This document shows positions 1 through 6,743 of a stretch of DNA of 11,521 nt, in pieces. Position 1 is the first letter of the stretch; the number at the start of each line of letters is the position of its first letter. The notes under the pieces were generated by a model. It was not told where the DNA came from. It did not search any database and saw only the letters and a list, made by a program, of their open reading frames with translations. Source of the stretch: Bacteroidota bacterium (GTDB lineage Bacteria > Bacteroidota > Ignavibacteria > Ignavibacteriales > Melioribacteraceae); contig JAKAMS010000047.1 in assembly GCA_021812745.1 (NCBI GenBank), positions 1 through 11,521 of the forward strand. Direction: 5' to 3'. The translations under genes were made by a program, and so were the position numbers.

Positions 1-2
1 TT

Positions 3-338
3 CCTGAACAATGGACCGATTTTATTTATTGTGTTATTGGTGAAGAGTTTGGTTATATCGGAAGCATGATTGTTATTCTACTTTTCTTAGTAATCTTTTT
101 AAGACTTTTCAAATTGTCTGCAACTGCCAAAGACAGATTCAGTGTTTTGGTTACTGTTGGGGTTTTAACACTTCTTTTTTCTCACTTTGCATTAAACATC
201 GGAATGAATGTCGGTGTTACTCCAGTAATTGGATTGCCGCTTCCGTTTTTGAGCTATGGCGGAAGTACTCAGTTCATAAATATGGTGATGATTGGCATTG
301 TTCTGAATATATATAAGAACCGGAAACTTCACACTTAG
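3..338 (+). CDS. rodA: RodA/MrdB, SEDS-family peptidoglycan glycosyltransferase (C-terminal part)
   Basis: This is the last 111 codons of a SEDS membrane protein; the start lies before the window. The open frame runs through base 3, ahead of the first ATG at 66, and begins PEQWTDFIYCVIGEEFGYIG, the conserved extracytoplasmic region of RodA/FtsW. Three hydrophobic stretches follow (about residues 19-38, 47-68 and 91-106 of the visible part), with the family signature NIGMNVGVTPVIGLPLPFLS and then YGGS between the last two. The NIGM..G..PV.G.PLPF form favours RodA (lateral wall elongation) over FtsW (division). RodA polymerises lipid II into glycan strands in the inner membrane together with a class B PBP. 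The gene ends with TAG, 13 nt before pyrF, so the two are probably co-transcribed. The family is clear; RodA rather than FtsW is likely but not certain from a fragment. Confidence 0.9.
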   Translation, partial: PEQWTDFIYCVIGEEFGYIGSMIVILLFLVIFLRLFKLSATAKDRFSVLVTVGVLTLLFSHFALNIGMNVGVTPVIGLPLPFLSYGGSTQFINMVMIGIVLNIYKNRKLHT

Positions 339-351
339 AAAAAATAAATAG

Positions 352-1170
352 ATGACTGCAAAAGAAAAAATAGAGAGTAAAACTTCAGACGGATTTCATA
401 TTTGTGTTGGTCTCGATTCTGATATAACAAAAATTCCTCAGCACTTGCTTAAACACTCAAATCCGATTTTAGAATTCAATAAAGTGATAATTGAAAATAC
501 ATATAAAGAAGCGAGCGCGTATAAGATCAATTTTGCTTTTTATGAAAAAGACGGTTCACGCGGTTTTGATACAATTCTCAAAACCATGGAATTGATACCG
601 GATGACGTTTTAACAATTGCAGATGCAAAGCGGGGAGATATAGGAAACACATCTCAAATGTATGCGCAGTCAATTTTCGATCACTTCGGTTTTGATGCTG
701 TTACACTTCATCCTTATATGGGTTTAGATTCACTCAGCCCTTTTCTTGACTACAAAAACAAACTCAATTTTATTCTCGCGCTTACTTCCAACGGCGGCGC
801 ATCGGATTTCGAAAAGCAAAAACTTGATAATGGGAAATTTCTTTATCAGCATGTAATTGAAAAAGTGAATGAATGGAATCAAAATCAAAATTGCGGCTTA
901 GTCTTTGGCGCAACAAAAATTGATGAGCTAAAGAATAATATTGAGTCTTTTAAGCAGATGCCAATACTTTTACCCGGAGTAGGAACTCAGGGCGGAAGTT
1001 TGGAAGATGTTGCTAGAACTTTTTCTTTACACAAGAATATGAACTTCATAATTAATATAAGCCGCGCTCTTATCTACTCCGATAACACAGAAAATTTCTG
1101 GATTGCTGTAAACAAAACAATCAAACAGTACAATTCCACTTTGCATTCGATTCTAACCGCAAATAAATAA
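352..1170 (+). CDS. pyrF: Orotidine-5'-phosphate decarboxylase (type 2)
   Basis: The enzyme converts orotidine 5'-monophosphate to UMP, the last step of de novo pyrimidine synthesis, in the cytoplasm. At 272 residues it has the length of the type-2 PyrF family, longer than the roughly 230-245 of type 1. Visible motifs: GLDSD near residue 20 (substrate ribose contact), YKINFAFYE at 57-65 with the conserved Lys, the catalytic DxKxxD motif DAKRGD at 91-96, LPGVGTQGG at 207-215 (phosphate-binding loop) and NISRALIYS at 235-243 with the phosphate-binding Arg. All the catalytic residues are present, so it should be active. The ATG start is followed by a normal N-terminus; no real Shine-Dalgarno is visible in the A-rich 13-nt gap after rodA. 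It is probably translated from the rodA transcript. A perfect inverted repeat follows the stop codon. Confidence 0.95.
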   Translation: MTAKEKIESKTSDGFHICVGLDSDITKIPQHLLKHSNPILEFNKVIIENTYKEASAYKINFAFYEKDGSRGFDTILKTMELIPDDVLTIADAKRGDIGNTSQMYAQSIFDHFGFDAVTLHPYMGLDSLSPFLDYKNKLNFILALTSNGGASDFEKQKLDNGKFLYQHVIEKVNEWNQNQNCGLVFGATKIDELKNNIESFKQMPILLPGVGTQGGSLEDVARTFSLHKNMNFIINISRALIYSDNTENFWIAVNKTIKQYNSTLHSILTANK

Positions 1171-1184
1171 ATCGAAATATAAGT

Positions 1185-1205
1185 AATAGCATTTAGTATG
1201 CTATT
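1185..1205. repeat. Perfect 8-bp inverted repeat after pyrF, possible weak terminator
   Basis: AATAGCAT and ATGCTATT flank a 5-nt loop 14 nt after the pyrF stop codon. The stem is AT-rich and no T-run follows, so it is at best a poor intrinsic terminator; it could also be an mRNA 3'-end stabiliser or an operator for the downstream gene. Confidence 0.4.
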
Positions 1206-1276
1206 GTGTTAAATTTATTCGGAACTATGAACTGCTTTTCTTCGATTCACTTTGTTAATTATTTCTTATAACTGAG

Positions 1277-2761
1277 ATGAACGATAAAAATTCAAAAATT
1301 CATGAAAGCACTTTATACGAAATTTGGAAAAGGCAGAGCTACAAACATCCTCTTAAAACTAACTCCGGCGAAGAGATAACAATTCTTGATGTTGGCGTTC
1401 ACAATCAGGAAACAGGCGGACCCGATTTCAAGAATGCTCGAATAAGAATCGGAAACCTCACTTATATTGGTGATATTGAAATTGACAGCAACTATTCTGA
1501 TTGGAAAACTCACGGTCACAATATAGACAGCAAATACACCAAAGTTATTTTGCATGCTTCGTTATTCAATACGAGCAATTACAGTTACGTTTATACGCGC
1601 GAAGGTAGAAAAGTCCCGTCAATATGTCTCTCCGATTTTGTAGAAAACGGACACCTTGAAAAGATTAAAAAAGAAGTGGATGAGAATGAAGAGTATTCAG
1701 ATTCAAGTATAAAATGTGCGGCTAACGCGGCATTAGTTAGCCCAGACATTATCGAAAAATATCTTCAGCAGCTTGGAGCTGTCCGCTTTGAAAAAAAATG
1801 TAAGAAGATTTTTGACCGTCTTAAAGAATTACAGTTCATAAAAGAACTTAAGATCAACGAACCGGTAATATCTTACGATCTTACGGCTCAATTTCACGAA
1901 AGAAATTTTAATCATTCGGATTTTTCCTCAAAAGAAATTTGGCAGCAGCTTTTTTACGAGTTGATCTTTGAAGCTCTCGGCTATTCAAAAAATAAATCTC
2001 AGATGGTAAATCTTGCGCAGGCGGCTAATATAAATTTTTTGAACAAGATTGAAACCGATGGCGTGCTTGTAGAGAAATACGAAGCGGCATTTTTATTTAT
2101 CTGTGGTTTAGCACATGACACAAATAGTGTTACCGAAGAAGTATCAAAAAAATATCTTGAAAGAATATCCTACCACTGGAACTCGATCCGTTCCTTTTAT
2201 GATGGAAAATATTTTGATGAGACACAATGGCACTTTTTTAGAATGCGTCCGCAAAATTTCCCCACGATCCGCATTGCCGGCGGTGCTAGGTTAGTAAAAG
2301 AACTTTTGCATAAAAATATGATCTCAATTATTGTGAAAAAGATAAATGAGATTTACAGCTTGCCGGTGCTAATCAATTCTCTCCGTTCTTTTTTCGTTGT
2401 CAAATCAGACGGTTTTTGGAAAAACCATTATGTTTTAGATCAAAAATCTAATGGAGAAATAAAATATTTTATTGGAGCCGCGCGTGCAGATGAGATTGTT
2501 GTAAATGTAGTTTTACCGTTCTTCTCGGTTTACTTTGATGTCTTTGGCAACCAAGCGCAATCGAAAAAAATTATTAAGCTATATAGTATTTATGAACAGC
2601 GTTCGGAAAATCAAATTATTACGGATATGGCGCAGTCATTGAATATGAATGACCACATCCAAAAAACGATTTATGCACAAGGTATGATAGAACTTTTCAG
2701 GAGTAACTGTTCTAGGAATAGATGTTTGGAATGTGAAATCGGTAAAGTAATTTTTAATTAG
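1277..2761 (+). CDS. DUF2851 family protein, function unknown
   Basis: I recognise this 494-residue protein as DUF2851, a family seen mainly in Bacteroidota and relatives and without an assigned function. The N-terminal block has the diagnostic string GGPDFKNARIRIG (47-59), GDIEID (65-70) and SDWKTHGHNIDSKY (74-87), then a hydrophobic strand ending VILH. A second hallmark, FRMRPQNFPTIRIA, lies in the last 40 percent. The protein ends with C478-x4-C483-x2-C486 followed by IG, also typical of the family and suited to binding a metal or Fe-S cluster. No signal peptide or membrane segment is seen, so it is probably cytoplasmic. The PD...(E)xD arrangement at the N-terminus resembles a PD-(D/E)XK nuclease core, which is my inference. 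The start is ATG with only a weak upstream GAG. Its 3' end overlaps the convergent BFN gene by 8 bp. Confidence 0.85.
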   Translation: MNDKNSKIHESTLYEIWKRQSYKHPLKTNSGEEITILDVGVHNQETGGPDFKNARIRIGNLTYIGDIEIDSNYSDWKTHGHNIDSKYTKVILHASLFNTSNYSYVYTREGRKVPSICLSDFVENGHLEKIKKEVDENEEYSDSSIKCAANAALVSPDIIEKYLQQLGAVRFEKKCKKIFDRLKELQFIKELKINEPVISYDLTAQFHERNFNHSDFSSKEIWQQLFYELIFEALGYSKNKSQMVNLAQAANINFLNKIETDGVLVEKYEAAFLFICGLAHDTNSVTEEVSKKYLERISYHWNSIRSFYDGKYFDETQWHFFRMRPQNFPTIRIAGGARLVKELLHKNMISIIVKKINEIYSLPVLINSLRSFFVVKSDGFWKNHYVLDQKSNGEIKYFIGAARADEIVVNVVLPFFSVYFDVFGNQAQSKKIIKLYSIYEQRSENQIITDMAQSLNMNDHIQKTIYAQGMIELFRSNCSRNRCLECEIGKVIFN

Positions 2762-3359
2762 CACTGCCTCCAAATTTGGCAATTTCGTCCCTCAATTTAG
2801 CTGCTCTTTCATAATCTTCTTTTTCTATTGCTTCACGCAGCTGATCTTGGAGCTGTGCAAGTTTCGTCTCGGATAAATTCTTTTTTGCGGGCTTAAACTC
2901 CGTGTCTTTCTCTTCAATATCATTACTGAATGGTTCATCGGGATCTTCACTCGAAGGTACAAAAGACGCAATCTTCATTACATCTTCCGATACGAAAAGC
3001 GGGCTTCCGGTTCTAACAGCAAGAGCAATCGCATCGCTCGGGCGGGAATCAACTTCATTCGTCATTGAAGAAATCTCTAATTTTATCTTAGCATAAAAAG
3101 TGTTTTCTTTTAATTCATCTATAATAATTTCTGAAATTGTTCCGCCAAGATTATCAATTATATTTTTTAGCAGATCATGTGTAAGAGGGCGGGGCGGTTT
3201 AATCCCTTCCATCTCAAGCGCAATTGATTGCGCTTCAAACTGTCCTATAATAATTGGCAAGCGGCGTACGCCGTAAATTTCTTTCAGCAATAACGCATAA
3301 GCGCCGCCCGCCGATGGACTTGCGGATAAACCTAATATCTCAACTTGAACTTTGTGCAC
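2754..3359 (-). CDS. Bifunctional nuclease family (DUF151/BFN) protein with C-terminal UVR domain
   Basis: Residues 1-135 form a BFN/DUF151 domain: LPIIIGQFEAQSIA (34-47), RPLTHDL (57-63) and DSRPSDAIALAVR (104-116) are the conserved blocks. After an acidic linker (about 138-163), residues 166-196 are a UVR motif of the kind found in UvrB, UvrC and Clp ATPases (L..L...L..AI..EDYE.AA.LRDEI), a short helical hairpin for protein-protein contact. BFN proteins are reported to have RNase and DNase activity in plants; the role in bacteria is poorly defined, so nuclease activity here is only by homology. The start is GTG: an in-frame TAG lies three codons upstream, no other start is available before residue 50, and an AGAAGGA ribosome site sits 4 nt before it. 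It is the third gene of the etfB-etfA operon, 9 nt after etfA. Confidence 0.9.
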   Translation of the reverse strand: MHKVQVEILGLSASPSAGGAYALLLKEIYGVRRLPIIIGQFEAQSIALEMEGIKPPRPLTHDLLKNIIDNLGGTISEIIIDELKENTFYAKIKLEISSMTNEVDSRPSDAIALAVRTGSPLFVSEDVMKIASFVPSSEDPDEPFSNDIEEKDTEFKPAKKNLSETKLAQLQDQLREAIEKEDYERAAKLRDEIAKFGGSAN

Positions 3360-3363
3360 AAAA

Positions 3364-3370
3364 TCCTTCT
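3364..3370 (-). promoter_or_regulatory. Ribosome binding site that fixes the GTG start of the BFN-UVR gene
   Basis: Read on the minus strand this is AGAAGGA, followed by TTTT and GTG. It overlaps the TAG stop of etfA by two bases, which suggests coupled translation. It supports GTG as the true start because no ATG is available nearby in frame. Confidence 0.7.
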
Positions 3371-4337
3371 ATGATTTAATTTTCTTAATCTCTTCAATCA
3401 TCGCCGGAACAACTTCAAATAAATCTCCAACAATTCCGTAGTCTGCTATTTGGAAAATCGGTGCATCTTTATCTTTATTAACCGCAACAATATATTTTGA
3501 AGAACGCATACCGGCTAAGTGCTGAATAGCGCCTGAAATACCAAGAGCAATATATAATGTAGGTGATACAGTCTTTCCGGTCTGACCAACTTGTTCACCA
3601 TGAGGTCTCCAGCCGGCATCTACAACCGCGCGTGATGCGCCTGTAGCTGCGCCAAGTAGTTGGGAAAGTTCTTCAACAAGGTGAAAATGTTCTGGTCCTT
3701 TCATACCGCGCCCGCCGGAAACAATAATATCTGCTTCGGCAACATCTAGTTTACCTTCCGATTTTTTTATCTCAGTAACCTTTACATTTAGATTTGGAGC
3801 GTTAACGTTCACAACCGTTATATCTGCTTTTGCGTCTGAAGGAACACCCGGATTGAAAACATTTGGGCGCAGCGCAAAAACTTTTTTAGGTGAAGTGATT
3901 TTTACATCAACCAATGCTTTACCGGCAAAAATAGGACGTGTCGCAACGATGTCGTTACCGTCAGCATTAAGTGCAACACAATCAATCGCAAGCCCGGCAT
4001 CAATCTTTGCAGAGACCCGCGGAGCGAGGTCTTTACCCATTGACGTCGCGCCAAAAAAGAGAATATCAAAGCCATTTTCAATTACGAATTTTGTTATTAT
4101 TTCTGCATAAGCGCTAGGAGAGTAGTTCGCAAGATCGGAATTTTTAAAGTGCGTTGCTTTTGCAACGCCATATGAACCGACTTTTTCCAATCCTTCAATT
4201 TCGTTTCCAATGGTTACCGATTCAACGGTTCCGGAAAGTTTTACTGCAAGATCGGCAGCCGTTTTTGCAGCTTCGAAAGAAGGTTTTTTTATAAGACCAT
4301 TTCTTTGTTCGATAAAAACTAAAATTTTATTTGCCAT
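3369..4337 (-). CDS. etfA: Electron transfer flavoprotein, alpha subunit
   Basis: EtfA binds FAD and, with EtfB, shuttles electrons between acyl-CoA dehydrogenases (or other flavin dehydrogenases) and the quinone pool or ferredoxin. The 322-residue length is normal. The N-terminal ETF domain (about 1-185) includes DILFFGATSMGKDLAPRVSA (91-110). The C-terminal FAD domain is strongly conserved: SGGRG (207-211), GASRAVVDAGW (233-243), QVGQTGKTVSPTLYIALGIS (249-268), then GAIQHLAGM and NKDKDAPIFQIADYGIVGDL (287-306). It lies 8 nt after etfB, with a GAGGT ribosome site that includes part of the etfB stop region. Whether this ETF is an ordinary or an electron-bifurcating type cannot be decided from the window; no neighbouring dehydrogenase or FixC/X gene is present. 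Confidence 0.97.
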   Translation of the reverse strand: MANKILVFIEQRNGLIKKPSFEAAKTAADLAVKLSGTVESVTIGNEIEGLEKVGSYGVAKATHFKNSDLANYSPSAYAEIITKFVIENGFDILFFGATSMGKDLAPRVSAKIDAGLAIDCVALNADGNDIVATRPIFAGKALVDVKITSPKKVFALRPNVFNPGVPSDAKADITVVNVNAPNLNVKVTEIKKSEGKLDVAEADIIVSGGRGMKGPEHFHLVEELSQLLGAATGASRAVVDAGWRPHGEQVGQTGKTVSPTLYIALGISGAIQHLAGMRSSKYIVAVNKDKDAPIFQIADYGIVGDLFEVVPAMIEEIKKIKS

Positions 4338-4345
4338 TTTTTACC

Positions 4346-5092
4346 TCAGATTACTTTAGCTTCTTCTCTAAGAAGGCGAATTAGTTCTGGAACCGCACTT
4401 GAGTCTGTGCCGATAATTTTTCCGGCTTGTTTTGATGCCGGCTTCTTCATAGAAATAACTTCTACGTAATTAGTAGCTGCAGCCGGTGCCTTTTCTATAA
4501 TCTCTTTCTTCTTTGCTGCCATTATACCTTTCAGAGAAGCGTAACGCGGTTCATTCAATCCTTTTTGTGCTGTAATTACTGCCGGAAGATTTGTTTCAAC
4601 AACTTCTTTACCGCCTTCAATCTCTCTTTCGCAAATTATTTTATTCCCATCAAGTGTAAAACTCACCGCTACCGAAATACAATTATATCCAAGTAGTTCT
4701 GCAGTAAGCTGTCCAACAACTGAGTTATCAAAATCCACAGATTGTTTTCCGAAGAATACAAGCTCTGCTCCTTGCGCTTTTATCTCCTCTGCAAGCGCCT
4801 TTGAAACAGAAAGAGAATCACGGTAGCCGCTGTCTTTTAAAAGGACGGCATTATCAATTCCCATGGCGAGTGCTTTACGTAATGTTTCTTTATTCGCGTC
4901 ACCGCCTAAACTAATTGCAACGGTCTCGCCGCCAAACTTTTCTTTTGATTTCAGCGCTTCCTCAATTGCAAATTCATCATAAGGATTTACAACATACGTA
5001 ACTCCGGCTGGATCAATACTTGTACCGTCACTTCCGATATTAATTTTTGCTGCAGTATCCGGAACGTGACTAACGCAAACGGCAATTTTCAT
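4346..5092 (-). CDS. etfB: Electron transfer flavoprotein, beta subunit
   Basis: This is the partner of EtfA and the first gene of the minus-strand operon. It is 248 residues long. It opens MKIAVCVSHVPDT, close to the usual K.LVCVKxVPDT. Further features are the acidic NPYDEFAIEEAL block near 37-48, AMGIDNAVLL (75-84), and the ETF-beta signature region CEREIEGGKEVVETNLPAVI (154-173) leading into NEPRYASLKGIMAAKKKEI. The beta subunit normally carries AMP in ordinary ETFs and an extra FAD in bifurcating ones; I cannot tell which applies. The ATG start has a strong GGAGG ribosome site 4 nt upstream. A promoter candidate of the TAnnTTTG type lies about 55 nt upstream of the start. Stop is TGA. 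Confidence 0.97.
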   Translation of the reverse strand: MKIAVCVSHVPDTAAKINIGSDGTSIDPAGVTYVVNPYDEFAIEEALKSKEKFGGETVAISLGGDANKETLRKALAMGIDNAVLLKDSGYRDSLSVSKALAEEIKAQGAELVFFGKQSVDFDNSVVGQLTAELLGYNCISVAVSFTLDGNKIICEREIEGGKEVVETNLPAVITAQKGLNEPRYASLKGIMAAKKKEIIEKAPAAATNYVEVISMKKPASKQAGKIIGTDSSAVPELIRLLREEAKVI

Positions 5093-5096
5093 TTAT

Positions 5097-5101
5097 CCTC
5101 C
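5097..5101 (-). promoter_or_regulatory. Strong Shine-Dalgarno of etfB
   Basis: Minus-strand GGAGG lies 4 nt before the etfB ATG. It is the clearest ribosome binding site in the window; rodA-pyrF, clpS and the acyl-CoA ligase have none as good. Confidence 0.7.
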
Positions 5102-5120
5102 ATAAAAATTTTTAATTACA

Positions 5121-5149
5121 TGCCGAACATCTGTTCTATTACACCGGCA
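5121..5149. repeat. Inverted repeat TGCCG-N19-CGGCA at the etfB promoter, possible operator or leader hairpin
   Basis: TGCCG (5121-5125) and CGGCA (5145-5149) are perfect inverted repeats with a smaller one inside (GAACA 5125-5129 and TGTTC 5132-5136). The right arm touches the -7 element proposed for etfB, so the repeat would cover the transcription start. It could bind a repressor or fold in the leader. The GC-rich arms stand out in a very AT-rich gap, but an arrangement this short can occur by chance. Confidence 0.3.
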
Positions 5150-5176
5150 AATATAATTAAAATTTATTTTTGCCAA
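5148..5176 (-). promoter_or_regulatory. Candidate Bacteroidota-type promoter of the etfB operon
   Basis: On the minus strand, TTG (5174-5176) is separated by 18 nt from TATATTTG (5148-5155). This matches the TTTG...TAnnTTTG -33/-7 consensus of the primary sigma factor in Bacteroidota-like bacteria. The predicted start near 5141 leaves a leader of about 50 nt with a strong ribosome site at its end. Confidence 0.45.
5165..5172 (+). promoter_or_regulatory. Candidate -7 element for clpS
   Basis: TATTTTTG fits TAnnTTTG and lies 40 nt before the clpS ATG. No convincing -33 TTG is found at the right distance, so this is weak. It sits between the -33 and -7 elements proposed for etfB on the other strand, so the two promoters would overlap face to face. 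Confidence 0.25.
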
Positions 5177-5212
5177 GCAATTTTATAAATTAGAACACAA
5201 TAGATAAAGATT

Positions 5213-5500
5213 ATGAGCCAAGAAAAACCAACGGGAATAGTAGAACCGGTTATTGACGAGGAAGTAAATGTTGCCCTTCCTTATAAAGTGGTTCTTTTTA
5301 ATGATGAATGGCATTCATTTGATGATGTTATAAATCAAATTATCAAAGCCGTTCGTTGCAGTTATGACATAGCCCGCGGTTTTGCTTTTGAAGCTCATGT
5401 CAAAGGGAAGTCTGTTGTATTTAACGGCGAATTAAATTCTTGTCTTAAAGTCAGTTCTGTCCTCGAAGAAATTTCTTTACACACACAGATTGTATCGTAA
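5213..5500 (+). CDS. clpS: ClpS-like adaptor of the Clp protease (N-end rule)
   Basis: ClpS delivers proteins with bulky hydrophobic N-terminal residues to ClpA or ClpC for degradation by ClpP. At 95 residues the size is right. After a flexible 20-residue tail comes the core: PYKVVLFNDEWHSFDDVINQ (23-42), in which N30 and D31 match the conserved pocket residues of ClpS (E. coli N34, D35), and AHVKGKSVVF (61-70), in which H62 matches the pocket His (E. coli H66). E32 replaces the usual second Asp, and F36 occupies the gate position that is Met in E. coli. The C-terminal helix lacks the usual AE.K motif (here LNSCLKVSSVL), so the protein is a divergent member. No clpA or clpC gene is adjacent. 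It is transcribed away from etfB; the ATG has no clear Shine-Dalgarno. Confidence 0.85.
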   Translation: MSQEKPTGIVEPVIDEEVNVALPYKVVLFNDEWHSFDDVINQIIKAVRCSYDIARGFAFEAHVKGKSVVFNGELNSCLKVSSVLEEISLHTQIVS

Positions 5501-5562
5501 TACCAATAGAATAGTTTATTATAGCGTTATTTTCTTCTTCTCAATTTCCAGCAAATTTTAGT

Positions 5563-5570
5563 TATATTTG
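5563..5570 (+). promoter_or_regulatory. Candidate -7 element for the YchF-like gene
   Basis: TATATTTG, an exact TAnnTTTG match, lies 36 nt before the ATG at 5607, in the 106-nt gap after clpS. No clear TTG is seen 17-20 nt upstream. The same octamer is used in the proposed etfB promoter. Confidence 0.35.
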
Positions 5571-5606
5571 AGTTGAAATTGTTCACTCTAACTTTTGAGA
5601 TAAAAA

Positions 5607-6689
5607 ATGCAAATAGGTCTTGTAGGACTTCAATATTCGGGGAAAACAACTCTTTTCAAAACAATTTCTGACAGCGGCACACATGGTTCTCAAACACAAA
5701 AAGAAGAAGCATCAATTGAAGTTGTTAAAGTTCCAGATGAACGGCTGAATGAGCTTTCCAAAATTTTTAATCCGAAAAAACAAGTTAATGCTACAATAGA
5801 AGTGTTTGATCTGCCGGGACTTAAAATGTCCGAAGATAATAAGGTGAAAATCACTTCTACTTTTTTGAGCGGCGTGCGGAATAACGATTCGCTTTTTTAT
5901 GTGATCCGCGGTTTTAAGGATGATTCCGTTGCGCATCCTATGGATTCTGTTAATCCATTACGCGATATAGAGTTTCTCGAAGTTGAGTTTCTTCTCTCCG
6001 ACCTGGCATTTTTAGAATCAAGGTTAGAAAAACTGAAAAGAGACGTTCTCAAATCGAAAGATGAAAAATTGAAAAGGGAACTTCCTGTTATTGAAAAATG
6101 TCTCGCTCACTGCGAAAAGGAAATGCCTCTTAGAACACTTCAACTCGATGAGAACGAAATTAAGTTATTATCCGGCTATCAACTGCTTACAATAAAACAG
6201 CTTGCTATTGCAATTAATTACGATGAAAACTCAATAGCTGATGTTGATACTGAAATTTCACAACTTAAATCAAAGCTTGAAAAAGCTCATACTGCCATAA
6301 TTCCATTCTTCGCCAAAATTGAGTTAGAACTTTCTCAAATGAATGATGATGACCGTGCTGCATTTATGAATGATTATGGTATCAAAGAATCTGCTCTGAG
6401 CAAAATTTTGCGAACATCTTACGAAATGCTCGGGCTTCAATCCTTTTTTACTGTCGGCGAAGACGAATGCCGTGCCTGGACAATTAAGAAAAATTACACT
6501 GCACAGCAGGCTGCTGGAGTTATACATACAGATTTTTTTAATCGTTTCATACGAGCCGAAGTTGTGCATTATGAAGATTTTTTGAAACACGGCTCTTTCA
6601 ACAAATGTAAAGAAGCCGGCGCGTGGCGTCTTGAGGGTAAAGACTATATCGTAAAAGATGGTGATATTCTCAACATCCGTCACAGTTAA
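5607..6689 (+). CDS. Divergent YchF/DUF933-family P-loop NTPase (Obg-related)
   Basis: The 360-residue protein has YchF architecture. The P-loop GLQYSGKTT is at 7-15 (canonical YchF has GLPNVGKST), followed by VPDERLNELSKIFNPKK (42-58), a G3 motif DLPGL at 68-72, an alpha-helical charged insertion at about 130-170, and NYDE at 204-207, matching the NxxE motif that gives YchF its ATP preference. The C-terminal TGS-like DUF933 domain (276-360) is well conserved: AAGVIHTDFFNRFIRAEVV (302-320) and LEGKDYIVKDGDIL (342-355). YchF binds ribosomes and is linked to stress responses. The conserved GLGN.FL segment after G3 is missing; the equivalent region reads KITSTFLSGV. It is therefore probably a paralogous subfamily rather than the housekeeping ychF, so I give no symbol. 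The ATG start follows a weak GAG. Confidence 0.85.
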   Translation: MQIGLVGLQYSGKTTLFKTISDSGTHGSQTQKEEASIEVVKVPDERLNELSKIFNPKKQVNATIEVFDLPGLKMSEDNKVKITSTFLSGVRNNDSLFYVIRGFKDDSVAHPMDSVNPLRDIEFLEVEFLLSDLAFLESRLEKLKRDVLKSKDEKLKRELPVIEKCLAHCEKEMPLRTLQLDENEIKLLSGYQLLTIKQLAIAINYDENSIADVDTEISQLKSKLEKAHTAIIPFFAKIELELSQMNDDDRAAFMNDYGIKESALSKILRTSYEMLGLQSFFTVGEDECRAWTIKKNYTAQQAAGVIHTDFFNRFIRAEVVHYEDFLKHGSFNKCKEAGAWRLEGKDYIVKDGDILNIRHS

Positions 6690-6743
6690 TTTTTTTTCTG
6701 TCATTTTAGGAATCAGCATTTCTAAATATTTAATGGAGAACAA

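Noticed and set aside
6324..6743. 139-codon minus-strand open frame
   Set aside because: It lies antisense over the well-conserved DUF933 domain of the YchF-like gene; its translation is low-complexity, with no family features.
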